Shown here one piece after another: positions 44,358 to 53,902 of a stretch of DNA of 64,000 bases. Position numbers and translations under genes: made by a program. The notes below the pieces were generated by a model, which was not told where the DNA came from, made no database searches, and saw only the letters and a list, made by a program, of their open reading frames with translations. The stretch comes from Xylona heveae TC161. Lineage: Eukaryota > Ascomycota > Xylonomycetes > Xylonales > Xylonaceae. Numbering within the stretch: position 1 is the first letter of the stretch; each line of letters begins with the position of its first letter. The DNA is taken from NCBI RefSeq assembly GCF_001619985.1, contig NW_017264196.1, positions 620,001-684,000 of the forward strand, in the 5' to 3' direction.

Positions 44358-45328
44358 AGTGTTGGTCTTTTTTGTTGCAATATTGGCGTTGGGCAAGAAG
44401 TGCCGGAAATATAATGATTTGCGAATGGCTGCACGGGGCGCAATGGTCTTTTTAGGAGTCCGATACAGGATGGACTTCAATTTTATCGCAGTATGGCATT
44501 CTTTTTAGGCGCAGAGAATTTTCGTAATACCCCAAATTAGACAGTATGTTGTTCTGGTAGCAATGGGAAGATGATAGATTGCATTCTAGTTTTCAGTCAG
44601 GAAGACTTTTAATAAGATTCGGCTTCTGACAACAAATAAGCGCAGTATAGAGGGTGATCCACCCAGCGTCGAGGTCACATTGATTCGCTAGCTTCGCGTC
44701 CATGTTTTGAAACAGGATATTTCGTGCTGAAAATTGATTGGTGCCAATGCTGTTTGACTTTGAGTAAGAGAGCCCGCACAAAATTCATTAACCTTATGTG
44801 AAAGTGTCCTGCTCCTGATGACCGACTTCCGAGCACTTTTTTACGTGAGTAAAGTAGGTGAGACAAAAACACTTGGGAAAAGAAAAATTGTGGTCATGAT
44901 GCTGAATCAGGCGTCCGCCGCCTGGGACCTATTGAACTTACCTGTTAACACGAGAAGCTTGAGCGGTGAATGCGTAGACAAGCGTTTTGCTACATATACC
45001 CGAGGGTGGCTTAGACCTGCTCAATCGCTGCGGCCCGATCGTCTGCAAGTGCGCATACTTGGGGAGTTTGGAAGGCTGCTCATCCTGCAGGCGCTGAGCC
45101 TTCTATAAGTTCAATCTGAACATGCCGCGCGGTCACCAGGCGAGCTCAGGTCTCACAAGGCTGCTCGGTTGCTGCGGCACCCTTGCCCCAACCCCTCCCC
45201 CGCTGGACTTAACTTGAGGTTTTGGGGCATATAAAGGCTTACTATCGACGCAAAGTCTTTGCAGCACCCTTTGAGTAATTCCTGAAGACATTTGATTGTC
45301 CGCATCTTCCCTATTCCAACCCTTAACT
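44358..45328. other. Intergenic region with promoter of the glycine-zipper gene
   Basis: No convincing gene. Open frames of 60-96 residues look random. Its right end carries a C-rich tract with a CCCCT stress-type element and a TATA box, listed separately. Confidence 0.55.
45193..45237 (+). promoter_or_regulatory. STRE-like CCCCT and TATA box of the glycine-zipper gene
   Basis: A canonical TATAAAG at 45231-45237 lies 92 bases before the ATG at 45329, and a CCCCT (stress-response-element core) in a C-rich tract lies at 45193-45197. The combination suggests a regulated, possibly stress-induced promoter. Confidence 0.55.
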
Positions 45329-46380
45329 ATGGCCGCAGAAGGGTACTACGGAGGGTATCCTCCAGATCAACAAGGATATTCGCACCCGTACGGTGCGCCT
45401 GCCCCAGGCCAAAGTGAATACGATCGTGCACCTCCTCAGCAGCAAGGATACAACTACGGCGAAAGTCCAGCACATGGATACGGTGCCCAAGCCCCATATG
45501 AGGGTTCTCCATACCCACAGCATCAGGTACTGTTCTGGCTACTTCTTTAATGCAAGCACTGTTCTCGGTTGCTGTTACTGATTGTGGTTTGCTTTTAAGA
45601 GTCAGTATCCGCCGCCGGATGCTTATCAACACCACAATCCTCCGCCTGGGAACTATGAAGAGCCTAGGGCTTCGGCTACACTTTCGCCCTATGATTATAA
45701 CCAGCATCCTTCATCTCGACCTGGGTCTGCCCACGGATATCAGTCGTCCCATTCTCGAGGTAAATACACCTTTTTCAGCTTTATTGGTGTAGCTGTAACT
45801 TATTTTGTGGTGGCTAGGTTACGTGCCCGGCTATGACGCGCAGTCGACGGGACCTGGCGGCTATGCCCATCCAGGACCATCCGATCCGGGGGCACCTGGT
45901 GGAGGACACGAAGGAGAGCGTGGACTTGGTGCTACGTTACTAGGCGCCGCCGGAGTATGTCAAACATCTCTTCCTAGCTTTAGCCTGCCTACCGAGTAGA
46001 ACGCACTGACCAATATAGGGCGGCTTCGTGGGCCATGAGGCCGGGGGTGGGGCTCTCGGAACAATCGCCGGGACCCTTATAGGTGCAATCGGTGCCAACG
46101 TTCTTGAAAATCGACATGAAAAGTAGGTGTCCTAGCTTATCATTCGCCAGTGACGCATTTTGATCTCGTGCTGTTTCTGATGTTCGTCTACCTATTCAGG
46201 AAGAAGAAGGAGAAGAAGCACAAAAAGTACGAGGACGACGCCGGTCTAGCATATGGAAGCTCGTACGGGGGAAGCCACGAGAGCCACGGTCATGGCCATC
46301 ACCATCACCGACACAAGCATCATCACTCTCATTCTAGGAGTAGAAGTCGAGCGGGGAGCTCAAGCAGCGACTCGGATTGA
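45329..46380 (+). CDS. Glycine-zipper protein with Tyr/Pro/Gln-rich head and His-rich tail
   Basis: Five exons: 45329-45526, 45600-45759, 45818-45954, 46019-46122 and 46200-46380; introns of 73, 58, 64 and 77 nt, all in phase, giving 259 residues. The head (1-150) is low complexity, rich in Tyr, Gly, Pro and Gln (GYYGGYPPDQQGYSHPYG). Residues about 152-195 form a Gly/Ala-patterned hydrophobic segment (GLGATLLGAAGGGFVGHEAG, then GALGTIAGTLIGAIGAN), a glycine zipper able to insert into or pack at membranes. It ends in a Lys-rich run (about 199-210) and a His-rich run with a Ser/Arg tail. No signal peptide is seen. Similar fungal proteins are annotated only as glycine-zipper 2TM-like; function is unknown to me. 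A TATA box and CCCCT element suggest stress control. Confidence 0.8.
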
Positions 46381-48792
46381 TGACGTCGAAGCTATTCAAG
46401 TATTTGCTCTCGGTTCTATGGTTAGAAACCATTTTTGAGACCGTGTCGTTGATTCCAGGGCTTTCTATTCCGGTGATACTACACTGCATAATGACGAATT
46501 TTCTAGACAGATATCTGAGTTTGAGTTTTATCTCTACCCGTAGAGGATTAGTCGCTGATACAGCTATGACGCATCGCGGGGCTATCGCCTGAGGACACTT
46601 TGTTTTGGTTCTATTTTGCTTTTTCTTATCTGCGCTTAATACTTTAATGAGTACCATGATCGACATGCACCATCCTCAAAATGGAACGTCATGTGACGGG
46701 ATACTCAAGATACTTCTTTTCGAAATGCAGGTACAATGAAGGCTTAAGGGTGCTGATATTGCGGGTGGCGATGTCATTCTCGAGACGGTGCGTCATTTAC
46801 AGATGTCATGATGAGCGAAGCTGTCACAGCAAACCCATCTTAGAGAGGGGAAGATGTGTCAACCGTGGTTGCAATCACACTCCAAGGAGAGAATTTGCTG
46901 AGATGAATGCAATGTCTTTCGGGGGGCTCCAGCGTCGATTTTCCCCACGGGGATCCCATTGTACGAATTAATTCTCGTCCACTCGAGACGGCGGCCTCGG
47001 CCTCTTCGCTAACCGGGGTGCACACTACAATTTCACTGTTTTAGGGGTGAGACTGAGGTAATACATACATCTATACTGTCATTGGCCGGTCGAGATCCAA
47101 TAAGGCGCGAAAGCGATAAGCATTGTGAATTCGAGTAATTTGAGGTTGCAAACTTGAAACCGCGCATTGCCGTAATACTACAGGCGGCAGTGTTCCCGCC
47201 AGCAAGGTTCCAATAAAGACCGACGAAGGGCCGCTTCAACTTCAGACCAACTGATGTCGTATGTCGAAGACAACCGGAAAACGCTGTCTTGCTAGATGGG
47301 AATATTTCGGTCCAACAGCTTTCACGCGAGTGGAGGAATAACGAAGAAGTCGTCGGTGGCGCTCACTTAAGGCCCGGCCGATGACCAAATGGGGAATCCA
47401 GATAAGGATCCTAGGGTCAAGTTATACGGGAGTAGTTCGCAAAGGCCTAGCTGGTACCATTAAGGTTTCCCCAGGGAAAGCAGTTGAGGAAAACGTAAAA
47501 AGTTAAGCTGGCCCCCTTTTTAGCCAAGGGAACCCGGGGCAAGATTCCAGAATTTTCAAGCCGCGTCCGAGAGGGCTCGAGCGTTGATTGGCCGAATGTG
47601 TTATAGTAAGCGCCTCTGATTGGCAATGCGACATGGGAGGCAAAAGAACAAAGGGGGAAATGGAGATGTGCCTGTGGTATGGACTACCGGACTACTGAGA
47701 GCTGAGGTGGCGACACGTTGAGAGACCAAATTTGGGATCGAGATTACTGTTCAGACGATTGGGTTAAGCGGAATCATCTTTCTCTCGCTTGGCACTCTGA
47801 TTCAGCCAAAGAGAAACCGGTCTGAACCTTGCCTCAGGAACGCCGTCGGCCCTGGCGCTTGAGACTGACGTCCTGCAAGTACCTGAGCAGTATAGGTACT
47901 CTGACGACAGCGGTCAAAACCTGTCGTCGTCGTATCTGGGGCAGGACGAGTCGTAGCTAAGTGGAGAAAAATGGAAAAGAGAAGCGTTTTTCTTTTTGGC
48001 TTTTGCTGTCAGCGTGCGGAGAGGAGTGGACAGGGATGGACGAGCTAATATTGATAGCTGGTTATTACTGCGTCGCAGCTCCCCTCCTCCAACTGATAAG
48101 GTGGAAGAGGGGCTGAAGGAGCATTGCCCTCACCACATAGAAACAGAGACGACGAGAGGTGGGAGATACAGCCGCACCTCGTAGGTTTTTCCTGCCTGTG
48201 CGTTCATTCTTCCCCCCGTAAGAGTACGGAGTAGCATCGGCAGATAGTCCCACGCAAAAAGTCTAAAAAAGGGTTCCGGAAGTCGCGGGTACGAGTACCG
48301 TACACGTTCACGGCCAAAAGCCATTTACTCGCATGCGTGCCAACGAGGTACAAGAAGATACGCCTCCTTCGGACAAAGGGTACCAATGCCACTTCCTCTT
48401 TCGGGTTTCGTCGGGCGGTGAGATCGAAGTCTAGGCTGCATTCGGAGCTAGCGCCACCCTCGGCTCTCATAATTTTTTTGAAAATCCTTTCGTGGCCCCC
48501 CCGCCATAAATATTCTTTCACTGCCCACCAGCCTCCCTCATCCTCCTCTTCTCTCTCCACCACTCTCTCTCCTTTGACTTTGTCAAAGCCGTCCTGCCCT
48601 TCTGCCTTTTCTTGTTTTCTGCATTGCAGTTAAACGCAAAGACACCAAGTCCACCTAGGACCGCGACTTGCGTATCGATCGCACGTCGTGTGCACGGATT
48701 AGACTCCTGTTGTTTTTTTCTTTTTTTGCAGTCTAATCACTCTCTTAACGAATCTTTGTCTTTCTCTTGATACCTTGTCTTAATAATTCTCA
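46381..48792. other. 2.4 kb intergenic region upstream of eEF3
   Basis: No gene is supported. The right part is the eEF3 promoter and leader, with an ATAAATA TATA-like element and pyrimidine-rich tracts. One TACGGAGTA motif lies at 48225. Confidence 0.5.
48507..48730 (+). promoter_or_regulatory. eEF3 promoter/leader: TATA-like element, CT-rich tract, possible leader intron
   Basis: ATAAATA at 48507-48513 is followed by a long CT-rich tract (about 48527-48580), the usual core-promoter layout of highly expressed fungal genes. A T-rich stretch ending in TTTTTTTGCAG at 48730 looks like the 3' end of a 5' UTR intron; its donor is unclear. Confidence 0.45.
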
Positions 48793-51700
48793 ATGGCTCC
48801 CGCTATGGAAACCGCCGCCCACACCGAAGCGAACATTCGCTCTGAGAACAAGAAGTCCGTCAAGGTTCTTGATGAGCTGCTCTCGAAGCTCTCCATCTCC
48901 AAGACCGCTGAGGAGACGATCGAGACGAGCACCAACATCGCCTCCTTCATCAATGGCCCCATCGAGGAGCACGATGCCCCCACCAAGTAAGCATTTTTCA
49001 TACGGCAGGAAGTTTAAAACATCAATGCAAGATGCTAATCCACCTATTTCTTAGGGCTGTTGCCAGTTTGAAGAGCATGCTCGGCAACAAGAAGGATGCT
49101 GCTGCCCGGGAACGTGGTCTCAAGGCCATCTACGCTATCGCTCAGCACTCATCTATCTCTCCCGTCGTCGAGCCCTACCTTGTCGAACTTCTCTCCCACA
49201 CTCTTGCCGCCGTCGGTGACAAGATCGCTTCCGTCAAGGATGCCGCTACCGCCACCTCGCTGGCTATTGTCAGTGCCGTCAATGCCAACGCCGTCAAGAT
49301 CGTCCTTCCTCCGATCATCAACTCCATCCTGACTGCTCAGAAGTGGCCCGAGAAGATGACCGCTCTGCGATGCGTTGAGGCTCTCGTTGCCTCCGCTCCC
49401 GCTCAGCTCTCCTACCGTGTGCCCGAACTCGTCCCCGTTGTCTCCGAGTCGATGTGGGACACCAAGGCCGAGGTCAAGAAGGCTGCTTACGGCACCATGG
49501 AGAAGATTTGCGCTCTCATCGTCAACAAGGATATCGAGCGTTTCATTCCCGAGCTTATCAAGTGTATTGCCAAGCCCGAGAATGTTCCCGAGACCGTCCA
49601 CTTGCTTGGTGCCACGACTTTCGTCACCGATGTCCACGAGCCTACTCTGGCCATCATGGTTCCCCTGCTAGACCGTGGTCTGGTTGAGCGTGAGACCGCC
49701 ATCAAGCGAAAGTCCGCTGTCATCGTCGACAACATGTGCAAGCTGGTCGAGGACCCCAACATCGTCGCTTCCTTCTTGCCCAAGTTGATGCCCGCTCTTC
49801 AAAAGAACTACGACACTCTTGCCGACCCCGAGGCCCGTGAGAAGACCAAGCAGGCTCTCGACACCCTTGTCCGCGTTGGAGATGTCAAGGATGGCAAGAT
49901 CCCCGAAGCCTCCCATGCTGGTGACGTTTCCACCGTCCTCGCTATCCTCAAGAACCTCCTTGAGGCTAAGCACAAGGATGCTGTCACCAAGTTCGAGCCG
50001 GTTCTCGAATACGTTTCCGCCATTGCTGGTCAGCTCATTGACGAGAAGGAGTCCGACACCCTCGTCTGGACTGAGAACACCAAGGCCTACATCAACGCCG
50101 TCGTTGGTGACGCCGACACTCAGACCATCGCCGACAGTCTCCGCAAGCGTGCCTCCCCCGGTGCTGAGGAGGAGGCTGAGCAGGAGCCTGACGAGGAGGA
50201 AGGTGAGGATCTCTGCAACTGCACCTTCAACCTTGCCTACGGTGCCAAGATTCTCCTTAACCAGACTCACCTTCGCCTGAAGCGTGGTCAGCGTTATGGT
50301 CTGCTCGGTCCCAACGGTTCCGGAAAGTCGACCCTCATGCGCGCCATCAACAATGAGCAGGTCGAGGGTTTCCCCAAGAAGTCCGAGGTTAAGACCGTCT
50401 TCGTCGAGCACGACCTTGACTCTGCCGACACTGAGCTTACCGTCATTGGCTGGACTGAGATGAAGCTCCGCTCCGTTGGTGTCACCACCAGCCGTACCGA
50501 CATTGAGAACAAGCTCGAGGAGTTCGGTTTCTTGAGAGAGCAATTCGAGGGTCCCATTACTGCCCTCTCTGGTGGTTGGAAGATGAAGCTTGCTCTTGCC
50601 CGTGCTGTGTTCGAGGAGCCCGACATTTTGTTGCTCGACGAGCCGACCAACCACTTGGACGTCAAGAACGTTGAGTGGCTCGAGCACTACCTGATCACTT
50701 CTCCTTGCACATCGATCATTGTCTCGCACGACAGCAAGTTCTTGAACAACGTCCTCCAGCACGTCATCCACTACGAGCGCTTCAAGCTCCGCCGCTACCG
50801 TGGCAACCTCTCCGAGTTCGTCAAGCGTGTCCCCTCTGCCCGCTCGTACTACGAGCTTGGCGCTTCTGAGATCGAGTTCAAGTTCCCCGAGCCTGGTTTC
50901 CTCGAGGGTGTCAAGACCAAGGCCAAGGCTATCCTCAAGGCCAAGGACATGAGCTTCCAGTACCCTGGTACCAGCAAGCCTCAGATCTCCGACATCACTT
51001 TCCAGTGCTCGCTCTCATCTCGTATTGCCGTCATTGGTCCCAACGGTGCCGGCAAGTCCACCCTGGTCAACGTCTTGACTGGAGAGCTCATCCCCACTAC
51101 TGGTGAGATTTGGTCGCACGAAAACATCCGTATTGCCTACATTAAGCAGCACGCTTTCGCCCACATCGATCACCACCTCGACAAGACTCCCTCTGAGTAC
51201 ATCCAGTGGCGTTTCCAGACTGGTGAGGACCGTGAGACCATGGACCGCGCCAACAAGCAGATCACCGACGAGGACGAGAAGGCCATGGACAAGATCTACA
51301 CCATTGAAGGTACTCAGCGAAGAATCATTGGTATCCACTCTCGTAGAAAGTTCAAGAACTCGTACGAGTACGAGTGCTCCTTCGTTCTCGGTGAGAACGT
51401 CGGCATGAAGAACGAGCGCTGGATTCCCATGATGACTGCTGACAATGCCTGGATTCCCCGAACTGAGGTTCTCAACACTCACGGCAAGCTCGTCGCCGAG
51501 GTTGACCAAAAGGAGGCCCTTGCCAGCGGTCAGTTCCGTCCTCTGGTCCGCAAGGAGATTGAGTCTCACTGCGCCAACTTTGGTATTGACGCTGAGCTCG
51601 TCTCTCACTCGCGCATGCGGGGTCTCTCTGGTGGCCAGCGTGTCAAGGTTGTCCTTGCCGCCTGCTCGTGGCAGCGTCCTCACTTGATCGTCCTGGACGA

Positions 51701-52055
51701 GCCTACCAACTATCTCGACCGTGACTCCCTCGGTGCTCTTTCCAAGGCTATCAAGTCCTTTGAGGGTGGTGTCATCATCATTACTCACTCCGCCGAGTTC
51801 ACCAAGGACTTGACTGAGGAAGTCTGGGCCGTCATGGACGGTAAGATGACTCCCTCTGGCCACAACTGGGTTACTGGTCAGGGATCTGGTCCCCGTCTCC
51901 AGGAGAAGGAGGAGGGCGACACTTTCGACGCCATGGGTAACAAGATCGTCGTCGAGAAGAAGAAGAAGCTCACAGCCAAGGAGCTCCGCGCGAAGAAGAA
52001 GGACCGTATGGCCCGCCGCAAGCGTGGTGAGGAGGTCTTCTCTGATGAGGAGTAG
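48793..52055 (+). CDS. tef3: Translation elongation factor 3 (eEF3)
   Basis: Two exons, 48793-48986 and 49055-52055, joined in phase 2 over a 68-nt intron (GTAAGC donor, GCTAATC branch site, TTCTTAG acceptor); 1064 residues, the family length. The N-terminal half is a HEAT-repeat domain. It is followed by tandem ABC ATPase domains: Walker [10 protein letters not shown] (about 484) with signature [15 protein letters not shown] and Walker [12 protein letters not shown]; then GPNGAGKST (about 726), the chromodomain-like insertion, [16 protein letters not shown] and [12 protein letters not shown]. The C-terminus is a Lys-rich tail ([17 protein letters not shown]). eEF3 is the fungus-specific ribosomal ATPase that drives E-site tRNA release in elongation. 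Codons end almost always in C or G, the bias of a very highly expressed gene. This bias also generates long open frames on the opposite strand. Confidence 0.98.
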
Positions 52056-53109
52056 ACTTGTTCTCTTCGTTGATGCATGATGTTCCTTTAATTTTAATTG
52101 TGTTGTTTCCATTTTCTGTTCATTCCTTTTTTTTTTTACCATGTAATGCGCACTGGTCTTCGTATTTACCCCTAGACTAGATTTACTTCCGTTAATGTCG
52201 TTATGATGGAGTCGGTCTGGCATGGGCATTACTTTTCGTTAGGCATTAGAGAGAGAGAAAGAGCTACCTTCACTTAAGCCTTGAATAAAAAGTACAATTT
52301 TCAGGAGTCAAAACAACTGTGCCATTCTCTGCCTGTGATTTCAATTATCATTGCTATAAATGTTGCATCTATACTAATTCGTCACAGTTCTCCTGCAAAA
52401 GGGAAAAAAAGAATATAAAACTTTTCATGTCAGAAATTGATTGCGAAAATTATCACAACAGGTCTTTTCAATTCTATCGTCATCGCTCTTTGTATCAGAT
52501 ATATATCAGATGGTGCCATGTGAGACGGCTGTACGAACTACATGCTGTGCACGACTGCATAACTTGTCGCAGAGAACTTCTTTACGGTGTACTCCGTGCT
52601 CTCCCTCTCAAACTCCTTTCCAATACCAAGGCTATGATTGGTCAGATTTCCCGGTCCTTCCCCACACCTCCCTTTGCCCTCCAAACGCTCTCTCGCTCAA
52701 GGTACGAAGTACACCGTACAAAATATTTTCTTTTTCTCGCTTACATATCCTTTCTTGGATCCGATCAATGTCCCACCAGCTAGCTCAGTGCGCCGAGTTT
52801 GACCAATGCCACAATGTACATACCCTGACACCAGGTCCACAGGATCAGCCCAGTACCCACCCACACCACCTTTCTTTCTAGGTAGGGAGTACGGAGTACT
52901 TTGTACTTCGTATGCCCTTCTGTGGCCCCACTGGTCGCTGCAACCCACCGCAGCAACACCCTCGAACCCCGAAGTTGGGAAATGGAAAAGGGGAGTGAAC
53001 GCGAGGCGAAAGAGAAAAAAGGGCCGACGGTGCCGATCGCACAACATGTGCCGAATCTGCGAGTTCTGCACCCCGGAGAGAAAAAGCAAAAAAAAAACAA
53101 AAAAGAAAT
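52056..53109. other. 3' flank of eEF3 and spacer to tRNA gene
   Basis: No gene is supported. Short overlapping frames at 52319-53100 on both strands look random. A TACGGAGTA-type palindromic motif at 52889 sits inside an inverted repeat of GTACGGAGTAC and GTACTTCGTA. Confidence 0.5.
53088..53104 (-). terminator. RNA polymerase III terminator of tRNA-Arg
   Basis: On the minus strand, directly after the tRNA 3' end, a run of six T residues (53104-53099) is followed by a G and a second longer T run. Such T runs end Pol III transcription. Confidence 0.8.
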
Positions 53110-53181
53110 TGACCTAACCAGGGGTCGAACCTGGAATCTCTTGATTCGTAGTCAAGCGCCTTGCCATTGGGCCATTAGGCC
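53110..53181 (-). tRNA. tRNA-Arg (anticodon ACG)
   Basis: A complete 72-nt cloverleaf with no intron. The 7-bp acceptor stem pairs GGCCTAA with TTAGGTC, with discriminator A at 53110. The anticodon stem CTTGA/TCAAG holds the loop CTACGAA, so the anticodon is ACG (Arg, CGU; read as inosine-CG). The T arm is CCAGG-TTCGACC-CCTGG. A D arm is present. A-box-like and B-box (GGTTCGACCCC) internal promoter elements are visible. Confidence 0.95.
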
Positions 53182-53902
53182 AGTCATTCTTGTTGTTGAA
53201 AGGAAGCGGGCAAATGTTGTATATGTACCATTGTTAAACTTTGATGGACGGATGGAAGGACAACAGTGTGCTGATATGTGATATGGTGCCCCGACAAGTA
53301 CATTTTGTGCCGTAATTCATGTAAGGGTGGTAAAGTGACATGTATATGTTGGAACATTGGGTTGGTGGACAATGATATTATTTAATTACTTTGTGGAGGT
53401 GTTTGTAGTATTTAGTGAACGGTATGAGGAAGTTAGAAATTAGAAATGAACATCTGGATTATGGGACGTGGAGGGGGGAAAAGGATAACATAAAACAAGT
53501 TAAAATGAAAACGAAAATGAAAATGAAGAGAAAGACAAAAAACAAAAAATTTAAATAAATAAATAAATAAGTAAATAAATAAAATAAACAGGAAAATGAA
53601 AGAAAAGAAAAGAAAATCATGGTTCAAGTGAAGTATATTGTTATGATTACTGTACGATACTGTTAAAGAAATGGCAGAGAGGAAGTTGAGGGTCAGTATG
53701 ATTTACAAAGAAATGTTTGGATTTACTTGATTCATCAAATGTATGAATATACTCCTCTATAGTAACTTTTCTGATATCCCGCAGAAGCAGAATCAATCAA
53801 AATCTCAACATGCTACCCTTGAACAATACTGGGAAGAAGATTGAAGACGCACGGGGACAAAATATAGGATGGTAGGAAACAAGACAAGTAGGACAACCTA
53901 GT
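53182..53902. other. Spacer with A-rich AAAT repeats
   Basis: Lies between the tRNA gene and the 3' end of the TPR gene. Around 53485-53620 the sequence is A-rich, including a short AAAT repeat (about 53550-53585). No gene is seen. Confidence 0.6.

Noticed and set aside
49668-50771. 367-codon open frame opposite eEF3
   Set aside because: It is a shadow of the strong C/G-ending codon bias of eEF3; no independent start context or domain.
51015-52229. 404-codon open frame opposite eEF3
   Set aside because: Same cause: biased codons remove stops on the antisense strand; the product is low-complexity Leu/Val/Asp-rich.
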